This document shows, piece after piece, positions 43,616-52,583 of a stretch of 52,749 nt of DNA. The position numbers and the translations under genes are program-made. Under the pieces are notes generated by a model. That model searched no databases. It saw nothing but the letters and a program-made list of their open reading frames with translations, and had not been told where the DNA came from. The stretch covers positions 1 through 52,749 of the forward strand of contig NZ_JANIBL010000033.1 of the NCBI RefSeq assembly GCF_024505055.1. Reading direction: 5' to 3'. How positions within the stretch are numbered: position 1 is the first letter of the stretch; each line of letters begins with the position of its first letter. Origin of the DNA: Methylomonas rosea. Its GTDB lineage: Bacteria > Pseudomonadota > Gammaproteobacteria > Methylococcales > Methylomonadaceae.

Positions 43616-44481
43616 TGGCTAACGCTGACATCATAGCTTAACGCTTTGATGTCAGCGGCAAACGCATTCATCTCTTCAATATCCATTCTTTCCAACTCGT
43701 CTGCTTCCGCTTGGAACGATTGTCTTGCCACGCTGTAAAGCATGATTTCTTGCAGTTTAATCTTACTAAGCAGTAATTCCTGCAAAAGCGCTAAATAGGC
43801 CTGCTTTTCGCTGTCTGACCACGCTTGACGATAATGCAGCATGCAGGTTTGTAACTTAGTGGGGCATAGTCCAGTGGCAATCTTTAGGTGTTCCAGTAAC
43901 TTTTGCTGACTTTGGCCGGTGTTGTTGATCAGCTTGCGGCCTTGTTCCGTCGCGCTGTCCAGCTTGAACCATAGTTCGCCATTGTATCGAGCCAATTCCG
44001 CCAAGCCTGCTTGTACTGTTGATTGGTGTATTAAACTGCCATTGCTGATCAAGACGAATTTGCTGGCCGGAAATACGCTTGATTCCGTGGCGATCTCGCC
44101 GATCAGATGCACGGCTTTATCGAAATCTATCAAGCTGGTCGGTTCGCCGTTGCCGGAAATGGCGATATCCTTGATAACGCGCTGGTCGATTTCTACATTA
44201 AATTGTTCGAAAAAATCGCCGTGTTGCACGTAATCCAGAAAGAAACGTAGCTCCTGCTCCAGCAATGCAAAATTCATTTCCGGGGCATTGCCGCGCTGTA
44301 AATCCGGTACTTGGCAATAAATGCAGCGCCAGTTGCAGGCATTGTTCGGATTGAAATTTACTCCAATCGACAAACCGCCCGCACGCCGAGAGATGACCGG
44401 GTACACATATTTCAGGCCGGCAACGTTACGGTTGTGATTGGTGGTGGTGAGTATCGGTTTCACTTGAAAGACGCCGCGCAA
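43612..44481 (-). CDS. Radical SAM protein at the end of the fhc operon
   Basis: 289 residues. The [4Fe-4S]/SAM site is C49-x3-C53-x2-C56 (CNWRCIYCQ), preceded by GLSIGVNFNPNNA and followed by ISGNGEPTSL, typical of the GNGEPT-type radical SAM enzymes. It follows fhcC by 27 bases on the same strand, so it belongs to the C1 operon. Radical SAM genes have been reported near the methanopterin pathway genes of methylotrophs, and a role in cofactor synthesis or modification is plausible, but the reaction is unknown. The start at 44481 is the longest possible; a later start is not excluded. Confidence 0.85.
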   Translation of the reverse strand: MRGVFQVKPILTTTNHNRNVAGLKYVYPVISRRAGGLSIGVNFNPNNACNWRCIYCQVPDLQRGNAPEMNFALLEQELRFFLDYVQHGDFFEQFNVEIDQRVIKDIAISGNGEPTSLIDFDKAVHLIGEIATESSVFPASKFVLISNGSLIHQSTVQAGLAELARYNGELWFKLDSATEQGRKLINNTGQSQQKLLEHLKIATGLCPTKLQTCMLHYRQAWSDSEKQAYLALLQELLLSKIKLQEIMLYSVARQSFQAEADELERMDIEEMNAFAADIKALSYDVSVSH

Positions 44482-44508
44482 ACCATAATCGGTTTACGCG
44501 GCAATGGG

Positions 44509-45321
44509 TTAGATTCGGACCAGCACTTCGCCGCGTCCGGTTTCCGCCATGTCGCCGCCGTAACGCTGCACACGGTTAAATGCTGCATTATTGTCGGAAA
44601 ACCGCGAGTTTAAGGATTTGAACGATGCGAACAGTATGGGCAGGAAGGCCAGGGTATGCGAGCCGCAGTCGTTGAAAGTCGCTGATAATTGCGGCTGATT
44701 CCACAGCAACAAGGTGCCGCGCCGCATCGCATAGCCCAGATAGCGGCCGGTAGTGCCCATCACCGCAATAGTGCCTGCCAGCATGCGCGAGCCGCAATAA
44801 TCCCCGGCATTGCCTTCGATCAAAATTTGGCCGCGGCGCATGTGGTCGCCGGCGCGCTGGCCGACATTGCCTTTCACCAGCACTGTGCCGCCTTTCATGC
44901 CTTGCTTGTTACCGGGTAGGGCGCCCCCCAGAAAATCGCCGGCATCGCCGTCAATTTGCAACAAGCCGTTTTTCATTTCACACGCAGCATACAGGCCCGT
45001 ATCGCCGCTGACGTTGATAGTGCCCGATTTCATTTGCATGCCCAGATAAGCGCCGGCGTCGCCTTGCACGCTGATGCTGCCGCCGTCCAATTCCTTGCCT
45101 ATGAAGTCCAGCTTATTATTGCTGTAGGCGATGATGATTTCCTGGGTGTTCATGCCGGTGATGTAGAACAGTTCGTCAACCCGGCGGCGGCTTTTGCCGT
45201 TTTGTAGTTCGATCGCGGAAATGGCATCCACATCCATACCTTGCAGCTTTTGACAAACCAGCGGCGACATGTCGATACGCTGGTCGGTTGGCTGTTTCAG
45301 GGTAAAGGTTAACGCGCTCAT
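44509..45321 (-). CDS. fhcC: Formyltransferase/hydrolase complex subunit C
   Basis: 270 residues. FhcC belongs to the Fhc complex, which transfers the formyl group from tetrahydromethanopterin to methanofuran and releases formate. The protein is mostly a right-handed beta-helix of the glutamate-synthase C-terminal kind, with repeated short Gly turns: GDAGAYLGMQMKSGTI, GDTGLYAACEMKNGLL, GNVGQRAGDHMRRGQI, GNAGDYCGSRMLAGTI. FwdC/FhcC proteins show this. Its ATG overlaps the fhcD stop by 4 bases. A radical SAM gene follows. Confidence 0.95.
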   Translation of the reverse strand: MSALTFTLKQPTDQRIDMSPLVCQKLQGMDVDAISAIELQNGKSRRRVDELFYITGMNTQEIIIAYSNNKLDFIGKELDGGSISVQGDAGAYLGMQMKSGTINVSGDTGLYAACEMKNGLLQIDGDAGDFLGGALPGNKQGMKGGTVLVKGNVGQRAGDHMRRGQILIEGNAGDYCGSRMLAGTIAVMGTTGRYLGYAMRRGTLLLWNQPQLSATFNDCGSHTLAFLPILFASFKSLNSRFSDNNAAFNRVQRYGGDMAETGRGEVLVRI

Positions 45322-46214
45322 GCCATGATCTCCTGCAAATGAAAGTGGAACGGGCCCAATTTGCCGCCGTAGTTGCCGGCGCTGATACGCTTGATGCCGT
45401 TAGCCGCACCCAGATCGCAAACCGCTTGGATGCCTACGCGCATGGCTTTGTCGATGTCTTCCTTACTCAAACCGTCGATGACGATTTCCATCACCGATTC
45501 GATTTCAGGTGATAAGTCAGTCTTGGTCACGCCTTTTAATGTCGGGCAGAAGGCATCGTTGGTCGATGCGCCTAATGACGCATATTTGGAACCGACCTTG
45601 GAGCCAGAGCGCACCACGCCGCCAGGGAAGGGCATGATCACATTGGGGATTTTGCGCATTTCTTCAATCGCCGCTTCACAGGCAGCCAAGGCTTGCGGTT
45701 GCGATTCTGCCAGTACCAGAAAGTTGCCGCCGCCGACCGCATCGATCATGCCGGTGGTGGCTTCGGTCAAGAACTCACCGTCCATTACCGGCACACGCCA
45801 GTAGCGCTTGCCGCCGATTTTCTTGGCAATTTGAAAGCCGTCGCCGAAGTAACGCAGGTTTTTACCCAACGGTATCGGTTTGCCGCCTTCGATGCCGGCA
45901 AACAAGGCCGAAGTCGGTGAGGTTAATACGCATTGGCCGGCGCGGGTTTCCAATTGCTTGGCCAAGCCCTTGCCGCCCATCGCGTAGATCATGATCGCTA
46001 CGCCGGGCCGTCCGTCCGGCGTTTCGTTCGGGCTCAACACCCGTTCGATACCAGCCTCGCAACCGCAAGCGATCACCGATGTGGCAAAACCGGTCATCGC
46101 TTGCGCGGAAATCATCGCCCATTTTTCGTTTTGAGCCGTAATAATTGCCCGCGTTGCCTTCATTGGGAAGGCCTCTGCAAAGGTTTTGTCTATGGTTACG
46201 CCGTTAATAATCAT
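45318..46214 (-). CDS. fhcD: Formylmethanofuran:tetrahydromethanopterin formyltransferase
   Basis: 298 residues. FhcD is the formyltransferase (Ftr homologue) subunit, moving formyl between tetrahydromethanopterin and methanofuran. It starts MIINGVTIDKTFAEAFPMKATRAIITA, a region conserved in Ftr, and has ATSVIACGCEAGIE and LGASTNDAFCPTLKG. It overlaps fhcA by 4 bases upstream and fhcC by 4 downstream, so all are translationally coupled. Confidence 0.97.
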   Translation of the reverse strand: MIINGVTIDKTFAEAFPMKATRAIITAQNEKWAMISAQAMTGFATSVIACGCEAGIERVLSPNETPDGRPGVAIMIYAMGGKGLAKQLETRAGQCVLTSPTSALFAGIEGGKPIPLGKNLRYFGDGFQIAKKIGGKRYWRVPVMDGEFLTEATTGMIDAVGGGNFLVLAESQPQALAACEAAIEEMRKIPNVIMPFPGGVVRSGSKVGSKYASLGASTNDAFCPTLKGVTKTDLSPEIESVMEIVIDGLSKEDIDKAMRVGIQAVCDLGAANGIKRISAGNYGGKLGPFHFHLQEIMA

Positions 46215-47875
46215 GCTGCACCTCGCAATGGATGCGCCGTCAAGCTGCCGCGTCCGTCTTCGCTGATTTCGTCGTCGCTGATTTTAAAGTTGCCGAGTTT
46301 CATGGTCAGGTATTTGTCGAAATAAGGTTTGAGATCTTTTTCGATGGACAGATCGTAGTCGGGTTTGACGATATGCGTCGTGCCCCAAGTGACTTTCACC
46401 ACTTCGCCGTTTTTCACTACTAGTTCGCCGTCTTTGAACACGTAATCGGGCTTGGCGAACATGGTCTGGCGGTCCGCGTTTTCAGTGTAGACGGTAATGT
46501 CAGCGAAGTTGCCGGCACTCAACGCGCCACGGTCTTTTAAGCCGATAATTCGGGCGGCACCAGCGCGGGTCATGATAGCGATCTCGTTAAGCGTATATTC
46601 GCGTTCAATCGAGGCCAGCGTGGTCATTTTTTGCGCTTCCGGATGGATGGTCGCCAGCATGTCGTTACGGAAGCTGCGGTCCATCAGCAAGCGGATCAAA
46701 TGCGGATAGCTGGTGAACGGCGCGCCGTTGGGGTGGTCGGTGGTCAGGAATATCCGCCAAGGATCTTCGACCAGCAAGAAGATTTCCAATCCTATCGCCC
46801 ATTGCAAGGCGTTGACGAAGTTTTGATCTTTGTATTTAAACGGTACCACGCCACAGCCGGCATCGCATTCGATGTCCATGCACACCCATTTGTTGGGGCT
46901 GGCGTATTTGTGGTTCGCATGCTGGCGCATGTTGTCGCCAGAGGCGGTGACGGTTTGGCCGAACAGAATTTGGCCGACGTCGGCGGTGATATTCGGATTG
47001 CTGTTGATCGCTTCGGCAATCTGCGCAGCGCCGGAAGAAAATTTGAAATCGCCTTCTTTGCCGTAGCTATGGAACTGAATATGCGTCAAGTGCATCGGCA
47101 AGCCGTCGATGCCTTCGATAGTATTTAAAGTCGTTTCCAGATTGCCGGGTACGCCCAGGTTACAACCATGCACATGCAGCGGATGAGTGATGCCCAGTTC
47201 TTGTACGGCTCTAGCCAGGGTTTGCAGGATTTGTCTGGGAGTGACAGCGTAATGGCTGTTTTGCTCGTCCAGATCCAGTTTGCGTTGATTAAATTTAAAC
47301 GCGCTAATACCACCGGCATTGACGACCTTGATGCCAATGCCTTTGGCAGCGTTCAGCGTCCAGGCCACGTAATCATTGATGGCTTTTTGATCTTTGTTCG
47401 CGGTCATCATGCGTAATAAAAAGTCATCGCTGCCTAGCATTACGTAACCGCCCTTATCGACAATCGGCGTATCGCCCATTTCCATGTGGGCTTGGCGGGC
47501 GTTGATCGGCAGTACTGCGGGTTCGAAACAGGCTGTGTAACCCATTTCCGCGTAACGGTAGCCAGCGACGTAAGTACTGGGCATGGCGTGACCGTTACCG
47601 GAGCGAGTAATTGGCGTGCGATGCACCGGGTCCATGCGGTGATCTTCCGGCAACAGGGTGCGGGCGATATTGCCTTTGCCGCCGCCGATATGGGTATGCA
47701 TGTCTATTGCGCCGGACATCACGACTTTGCCGCGTAAATCGTATTCCTGATCGACCGGGCGGCCGTCTTTCGGCGCGTCAACGATGCGGCCGTCCTGTAC
47801 AAAAATATCTTGCTGTTGACCGTCGATGCCGCTGGCCGGATCGTAAACGGTTCCACCTGTAAGTTTTATCAGCAT
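46211..47875 (-). CDS. fhcA: Formyltransferase/hydrolase complex subunit A
   Basis: 554 residues. FhcA is an amidohydrolase-type subunit, homologous to FwdA, that hydrolyses formylmethanofuran to formate. The binuclear metal site begins with H60-x-H62 (AIDMHTHIGGGKGN); LHVHGCNLG and FLTTDHPNGAPFTSYPHLIRLLMD supply further ligands, with an active-site aspartate in TTDHP. The N-terminal barrel-entry domain (LTGGTVYDPASGIDG) is normal. It starts 10 bases after fhcB and overlaps fhcD by 4 bases. Confidence 0.97.
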   Translation of the reverse strand: MLIKLTGGTVYDPASGIDGQQQDIFVQDGRIVDAPKDGRPVDQEYDLRGKVVMSGAIDMHTHIGGGKGNIARTLLPEDHRMDPVHRTPITRSGNGHAMPSTYVAGYRYAEMGYTACFEPAVLPINARQAHMEMGDTPIVDKGGYVMLGSDDFLLRMMTANKDQKAINDYVAWTLNAAKGIGIKVVNAGGISAFKFNQRKLDLDEQNSHYAVTPRQILQTLARAVQELGITHPLHVHGCNLGVPGNLETTLNTIEGIDGLPMHLTHIQFHSYGKEGDFKFSSGAAQIAEAINSNPNITADVGQILFGQTVTASGDNMRQHANHKYASPNKWVCMDIECDAGCGVVPFKYKDQNFVNALQWAIGLEIFLLVEDPWRIFLTTDHPNGAPFTSYPHLIRLLMDRSFRNDMLATIHPEAQKMTTLASIEREYTLNEIAIMTRAGAARIIGLKDRGALSAGNFADITVYTENADRQTMFAKPDYVFKDGELVVKNGEVVKVTWGTTHIVKPDYDLSIEKDLKPYFDKYLTMKLGNFKISDDEISEDGRGSLTAHPLRGAA

Positions 47876-47885
47876 GTGTTTGATC

Positions 47886-49145
47886 CTAAAGTGCTTGTTC
47901 TATAGCGGTCAGGACGGCGGCGGTGCTGGGCAGGCCGGAGTCGCGCAATTTTTTTAGGCGGATCGCCACCACATTATCCAGACGGTAAGCGTGGCCGGAA
48001 TGGTCGATGCCGGGCGTACCGACCGGAATGAACACATCCGGCTCTTTCTCAAATTTCATGCCGGAGCGACCGATGACGATAGTCGGTAAGTCGGCTTTCG
48101 GCGGCAGTGCGCCGCTGTTAAATGCCTGCACCCACACCAAGGCATCCGCTTCGCCGTTATTTATCAGCGCTTGAGTGTCGTTGAGGTAGGGATCGTACTC
48201 CGGGTAGCCGCGGGCAAAATTGACGCGCGCAGGGTAACCGGTAGTCCATCCACAGACTTGATTAGCGGTTTGATCGCCTTCCTTACCGCCTAATGGAAAA
48301 CCGGAGCAGCGCGTACCCGATTGGTTGAGGTCTTTGACGATATTGCACAAAGTTTGAACGGTTAGCTCGGCTTGGTCGAATGCCATTGCCGCCGCGCCCC
48401 AGAGAATTACGCCGTAATCAGCGGCTTTCAATTTGTCCGCGATGGCTTGCAGATCAGCTATCGCAATGCCGGCGACGCTTTGCGCATGCAGCAAATGGCC
48501 TTTAACAAGCGCTGATAATACGGCGGTCACGTCCGGTAAGTCGGCATCCGCGCAAGGTAGTACGTTGGCGTTTTGGCCGGTCGGCGACGTTGAGGCGTTT
48601 CCTGACGGTGCTTTGCCCAGATAAATAATTTCTCGGTTGGCCGTGTTGTCGAGGAACATCGATTCCTCGTTCCACAGATATTTCTCGAAAAACCGCGGGG
48701 CAAAGGCTTCCAGATCGGTGCCAACCACCAGCAACAGGTCGCAACGGTTTTTTAGCTCGGCCAGCGTGGTGTTCATCCAGCCGGAATCCTGCAAAGCCAG
48801 CAAATTGCGGCGCGCGTTGTTGAAATTGAGGTTATCGACGACCGCGCCGCTTTTGTCGGCCAATGCCAGCAAGGCGCGCATGCCGTTAACGTCGGTCGCG
48901 CAGCCGCTAATCACGGGTTGATTAGTGCCACGTAGCAATTCCGCGGCTTTAGTGGTCGCCGCTTCCAGGCTCACCGCTTGACCCGCGATGCGTGGTGTGG
49001 CGTCCGCGATAGCTTGTTCGAAAGCCGGCGTATTGACCGCACAGCCGTTTGCGATCACTTTCAGCGTTGCGCCGTCCACCTGTATGCTCAGGTCGTCGGT
49101 ACCAATGCCGCAAAACGGGCTGGGTACCTCGGTTATTTCAGTCAT
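47886..49145 (-). CDS. fhcB: Formyltransferase/hydrolase complex subunit B
   Basis: 419 residues. FhcB is related to the molybdopterin/tungstopterin subunit FwdB of methanogens but in methylotrophs has lost redox activity and supports the complex. The N-terminus has PSPFC12GIGTDDLSI; only one cysteine stands where Fe-S proteins of this family have several, in agreement with loss of the cluster. ATG at 49145 is chosen because the longer frame to 49238 reads into the neighbouring gene. The pterin dehydratase-like gene ends 11 bases before it. No selenocysteine or Cys ligand for molybdenum is obvious to me. Confidence 0.93.
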   Translation of the reverse strand: MTEITEVPSPFCGIGTDDLSIQVDGATLKVIANGCAVNTPAFEQAIADATPRIAGQAVSLEAATTKAAELLRGTNQPVISGCATDVNGMRALLALADKSGAVVDNLNFNNARRNLLALQDSGWMNTTLAELKNRCDLLLVVGTDLEAFAPRFFEKYLWNEESMFLDNTANREIIYLGKAPSGNASTSPTGQNANVLPCADADLPDVTAVLSALVKGHLLHAQSVAGIAIADLQAIADKLKAADYGVILWGAAAMAFDQAELTVQTLCNIVKDLNQSGTRCSGFPLGGKEGDQTANQVCGWTTGYPARVNFARGYPEYDPYLNDTQALINNGEADALVWVQAFNSGALPPKADLPTIVIGRSGMKFEKEPDVFIPVGTPGIDHSGHAYRLDNVVAIRLKKLRDSGLPSTAAVLTAIEQAL

Positions 49146-49156
49146 AAGAAAAGTCC

Positions 49157-49534
49157 TCAATCTTTTTTGATGTATTTGAAACGTGGGTCGTCGGGCGTGC
49201 CTTCCAGGACGCCGGCGGAGGTTTCCGCTGCATCCCACATCAACACTTCTTCAATTTTTTTAGCCAGTAGAAAATCTTTATCGGTGATGCCTTTTGCCGA
49301 ATGCGTGACCAACTTGACGATCACGAATGCGTAGGAAACAGTCAGATCCGGATGATGCCAGGCTTTCTCCGCCAAATGGCCGACCGTATTGACGACCATT
49401 AGGGTGGCTTTCCAGCCGCTGGTCTTGATTTTGCGGCGGATCCAGCCATTCTCGTAATACCAGTGCGGCAGTTCCTGTGTTAAACGCTCGGCGATTTCGG
49501 TCTCGCTATAGACCTTGGCAGTATCGTGCGACAT
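49157..49534 (-). CDS. Pterin-4a-carbinolamine dehydratase-like protein
   Basis: 125 residues. The PCD/DCoH fold is recognised by GWIRRKIKTSGWKATLMVVNTVGHLAEKAWHHPDLTVSYAFVIVKLVTHSAKGIT, with the active-site HHPD pattern. It is the first gene of the fhc operon; PCD-like genes occur beside tetrahydromethanopterin genes in Methylobacterium, suggesting a pterin-related task rather than phenylalanine hydroxylation. The C-terminal 30 residues (EEVLMWDAAETSAGVLEGTPDDPRF) exceed a minimal PCD and may be specific to this branch. Confidence 0.88.
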   Translation of the reverse strand: MSHDTAKVYSETEIAERLTQELPHWYYENGWIRRKIKTSGWKATLMVVNTVGHLAEKAWHHPDLTVSYAFVIVKLVTHSAKGITDKDFLLAKKIEEVLMWDAAETSAGVLEGTPDDPRFKYIKKD

Positions 49535-49680
49535 CGTTTATCCCCCGGATTGAAATGAGTCGGCATTCTATCGCACAGTTTAGTCGGTGTCTTTACGGTG
49601 TACAGGCGTTTTGCTGGGTTTCGGCGCCAATTGTCGGCAGGTGGAGGGCGATTTACAAAGGTTTACTCAGACTGGCTGAA

Positions 49681-49704
49681 GAATGCGTCGGTGCCGGCGC
49701 ATTC
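49681..49704. terminator. Hairpin after the ssp operon
   Basis: GAATGCGTCGG (49681-49691) pairs with CCGGCGCATTC (49694-49704), one G-U pair. On the minus strand it follows the sspB stop by 17 bases, but the T-tract there is short, so it is a weak candidate. Confidence 0.45.
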
Positions 49705-49721
49705 TTTTCGACAAAGGTTTG

Positions 49722-50105
49722 TTATTTAACCACTCTTAATTGCGGTTTTTGCGGAGGCTTGGGTTCTGTCGGTGTCGGCGGGGTTTCGTCCTCATTCTCT
49801 TCCGGATCGAAAATCATACCCTTGCCGTTTTCCTTAGCATAGATAGCCAATACCGCTTTGCACGGCGCAATAATGCGCATGGGTTTGCCGGAGAAGCGGG
49901 CGTTGAATTGGATTTCTTCATTGCCCAGCACCAAGCCTTGGATGGCTTCGGGGCGCATGTTCAGGACGATTCTGCCGTCTTCCACGAAGTCGCCCGGCAG
50001 CGTCACGCCAGGGTGGTCGGCATTCACTAACAGATGGGGCGTCAGGCCGTTGTCGACGATCCATTCGTAGATGGAGCGAATCAGATAGGGTTTAAGTGGG
50101 GTCAT
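49722..50105 (-). CDS. sspB: Stringent starvation protein B
   Basis: 127 residues. SspB is the adaptor that tethers ssrA-tagged proteins to ClpXP. The substrate-binding domain (MTPLKPYLIRSIYEWIVDNGLTPHLLVNADHPGVTLP, then IVLNMRPEAIQGLVLGNEEIQFNARFSG) is followed by an acidic and Pro-rich linker (EENEDETPPTPTEPKPPQKP) and the ClpX-binding tail LRVVK. ATG at 50105 overlaps the sspA stop by 4 bases; the longer frame from 50267 lies inside sspA. Confidence 0.97.
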   Translation of the reverse strand: MTPLKPYLIRSIYEWIVDNGLTPHLLVNADHPGVTLPGDFVEDGRIVLNMRPEAIQGLVLGNEEIQFNARFSGKPMRIIAPCKAVLAIYAKENGKGMIFDPEENEDETPPTPTEPKPPQKPQLRVVK

Positions 50106-50740
50106 TTGCTTGGGGCTTGCATCATGTCTTTTTCCTCGCGGCTCAGGCTTTCTTGAAAAGCCCGTCTGGAGAATAGGCGGTTGGCGTAAGCAGTGATGCC
50201 TTTGCCTAGGCTGGCGATGTCGATGCCGATGCTGGGTAGTCGCCATAAGAACGGCGCCATCGCGCAATCGATCAAGGAATATTCCTCGCTCATGAAATAC
50301 GGTGTGGCTTCAAATACCGGCGCGGCTGCCATCAGGCTTTCCCGTAACATTTTTTTGGACTTGGAGGCTTTTTTGTCGCCGTTGACGAGTACGTCATCCA
50401 GCAGCGGATACCACTCCTGATCAATGCGTTTGATCAACATCCTGGCGTTGGCACGGGAGACGGGGTCCATTTGATGTAAAGCAGGATGAGGGAAGCGTTC
50501 GTCCAGATATTCCATGATGATGCGGGCATCGTACAGCACCAAGTCGCGTTCCACGAAAGTCGGGGCATTACCGTTGGGGTTGAGTTCCAGCAGGTCTTCG
50601 GGCGGGTCATTCGGGTCGAAAAATTCGACTTCCGCCGGTACCCCTTTTTCGTATACGACTAGCCTGGCGCAGTGGCTCATTATGCAGGCTGGCGATGAAA
50701 AAAGAGTCATTGCGGATTTTCGGCTGGTGATGTTTGCCAC
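50102..50740 (-). CDS. sspA: Stringent starvation protein A
   Basis: 212 residues. GST-fold protein that binds RNA polymerase and shapes stress gene expression. The N-terminal thioredoxin-like part (MTLFSSPACIMSHCARLVVYEKGVPAEVEFFDPNDPPEDLLELNPNGNAPTFVERDLVLYDARIIMEYLDERFPHP) and the helical domain with YSLIDCAMAPFLWRLPSIGI are typical. It is translationally coupled to sspB (ATGA), the usual pair. Confidence 0.97.
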   Translation of the reverse strand: MANITSRKSAMTLFSSPACIMSHCARLVVYEKGVPAEVEFFDPNDPPEDLLELNPNGNAPTFVERDLVLYDARIIMEYLDERFPHPALHQMDPVSRANARMLIKRIDQEWYPLLDDVLVNGDKKASKSKKMLRESLMAAAPVFEATPYFMSEEYSLIDCAMAPFLWRLPSIGIDIASLGKGITAYANRLFSRRAFQESLSREEKDMMQAPSK

Positions 50741-50883
50741 GAAGTGAACCTCTTTGAGTAACGGGATTTAAATCGGGGCAGATTGTAGCATGGATGATGG
50801 GGCTTTTGGGGGCGATACCGGTCGCATTCGCCCTTTGAAAATAACGGGCTGAGCAGGGGTTTTTTAAACGGCTTGCACCCTAT

Positions 50884-51525
50884 TCAACCGAGCTTAACGA
50901 TGATGTCTTCCAGTACGTTGGCAGTGGCGTGAACCTTGTCGGCGGCATTGGAAAGATGCCGGTAAAGCTCGCGTTGTTTAAACATGTTTAAGTAGTCTTC
51001 GCCTTGGAACAAGTCGGCGATGGCCTTGCGATACATCTTTTCGATCCGGCGTTCCGAATGCCGGGCGGCGAAGGCGTGTTGTTCGGCTTCGGAGGGATGT
51101 TTGCCTAATACCGCGAAGCCGCGCTCCAGCGCTTTAATGCCGACTTGCAACTCGATTACCATCGCCTGCGAATGGCTGTCGGGGTTCAATTCCAGTGCTT
51201 CCATCTCGTTATACGTGCTTTTGCAATAGGTGACGATACTGTCCATGGAGGCGATGGCGCGATAAATGTCTTCGCGGTCTATAGGCGTGGCAAACGAGCT
51301 GTTTAGTTCGTGCAGGTTGTGAATGCGGATCCGGTCGGCTTCGTGCTCGTCTTCTTTGAGCATCTTGCCGGCTGCCACCGATTCACTGACCATGAAGCGG
51401 ACCAGATTATCGACGGTGACGCAGACCTGCTGGCACTGTTGGTGCAGTAACAGATAAAAGTCGGCGGTTTTGGGGAATATTCTCTGAAACAGCCGCGAGG
51501 CCAGTGAAAGCTTGGGAGATGACAT
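50884..51525 (-). CDS. DUF47 (PhoU-like) Pit accessory protein
   Basis: 213 residues, mostly helical. The DUF47 family resembles PhoU and is usually encoded beside pit-type phosphate transporters, as here: it begins 15 bases after the pit stop. Typical parts are FPKTADFYLLLHQQCQQVCVTVDNLVRFM, EDEHEADRIRIHNLHELN, TPIDREDIYRAIASMDSI and the C-terminal HLSNAADKVHATANVLEDIIVK. It probably controls Pit activity or metal-phosphate transport; the mechanism is not settled. Confidence 0.95.
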   Translation of the reverse strand: MSSPKLSLASRLFQRIFPKTADFYLLLHQQCQQVCVTVDNLVRFMVSESVAAGKMLKEDEHEADRIRIHNLHELNSSFATPIDREDIYRAIASMDSIVTYCKSTYNEMEALELNPDSHSQAMVIELQVGIKALERGFAVLGKHPSEAEQHAFAARHSERRIEKMYRKAIADLFQGEDYLNMFKQRELYRHLSNAADKVHATANVLEDIIVKLG

Positions 51526-51540
51526 ACGAAATTGCGGCGG

Positions 51541-52575
51541 TTATTTAAGAAAGTAATCGAATATCAGAAAGCTAATGCAGGCGATCATTGCCGAGCCGGG
51601 GATGGTGATAAGCCAGGTTCGCAAGATTTCCAAGGCTTTTCCCCAGCGCACCGCTCTTGGGCGATCAGATGCGCCAATACCCATGATCGACGATGCCACT
51701 ACATGCGTTGTGGACACCGGGGCGCCGAGCAGAGAACTGCCGAAAATGGTGAGGCATGCGCTCAGTTGCGCGTTTAACGCATGAATTGGGCGGATTTTAT
51801 AAATGGCAAAACCAAGAGTGCGCACGATGCGCCAGCCGCCGGTTAGTACGCCGGCGGTCATTGCGCAGGCGCAAAACAGCATCACCCAGCCTGGCACCTT
51901 AAAGCTGTCGATTTCCCCGCTAAGCAACAAAATCAAGGTCAATACCCCCATGCTTTTTTGCGCGTCGTTGGCGCCGTGAGAAAAGGCCAGCGCGGCGGCG
52001 GTTAGCCATTGGGCATGGCGAAGCTGCCGATTAATGCCTGGCGATGCGGACCGCAATAAAAACATCGTCAGTCGCTGAAGTACAAAGCCCACCAGGAAAC
52101 CCAAGACGGGCGAGAGCAATAATGCCAGCAGGATTTTACTGAATCCATGTATTCGGCCATGGCTTAAGTCGTTGATTCCCCAGGCGATAGGTTCGCTGCC
52201 TATGCCGATCAGCGTGGCCCCGATCAAACCACCCACCAGAGCGTGCGAGGAAGATGACGGTAAGCCGCGCCACCAGGTAAACAAGTTCCAGAACACGGCG
52301 GCGAAAAGTCCGGACACGACGATTAACAGCGCATCGGCTTTGGGGATGGACGATAGATCCAGCAAGGTACCGACTGTATTGGCGACGGCGGTGCCGCCAA
52401 GTAGCGGTCCCAGGAATTCGAAGACTGCAACCACCAAAACCGCCTGCACCGGCGTCATCGCCCGGGAGGCGATGACGCTGGCAATGATATTGGAGGCATC
52501 ATGAAAACCATTGGTGTAGTCGAATACCAGTACAATGATGATCGCAACACCGATAAACGGAACCAATGCCTCCAA
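51541..52575 (-). CDS. pit: Low-affinity inorganic phosphate transporter Pit
   Basis: 344 residues, inner membrane, about 10 TM. Pit imports phosphate as a metal-phosphate by proton symport. The two conserved repeats are VFDYTNGFHDASNIIASVIASRAM near the N-terminus and AFSHGANDAQKSMGVLTLIL in the middle; SSSHALVGGLIGA and GAPVSTTHVVASSIMG are the paired re-entrant motifs. It has a 15-base gap to the DUF47 gene, so they are one operon. It lies 32 bases after the end of the glycine-zipper gene, so read-through is possible. Confidence 0.96.
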   Translation of the reverse strand: MEALVPFIGVAIIIVLVFDYTNGFHDASNIIASVIASRAMTPVQAVLVVAVFEFLGPLLGGTAVANTVGTLLDLSSIPKADALLIVVSGLFAAVFWNLFTWWRGLPSSSSHALVGGLIGATLIGIGSEPIAWGINDLSHGRIHGFSKILLALLLSPVLGFLVGFVLQRLTMFLLRSASPGINRQLRHAQWLTAAALAFSHGANDAQKSMGVLTLILLLSGEIDSFKVPGWVMLFCACAMTAGVLTGGWRIVRTLGFAIYKIRPIHALNAQLSACLTIFGSSLLGAPVSTTHVVASSIMGIGASDRPRAVRWGKALEILRTWLITIPGSAMIACISFLIFDYFLK

Positions 52576-52583
52576 AATAGCGA

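Noticed and set aside
50823..50834. CATTCGCCC fragment resembling one arm of the hypF-type repeat
   Set aside because: Only a short half-arm without its partner is present, too short to call a repeat copy.
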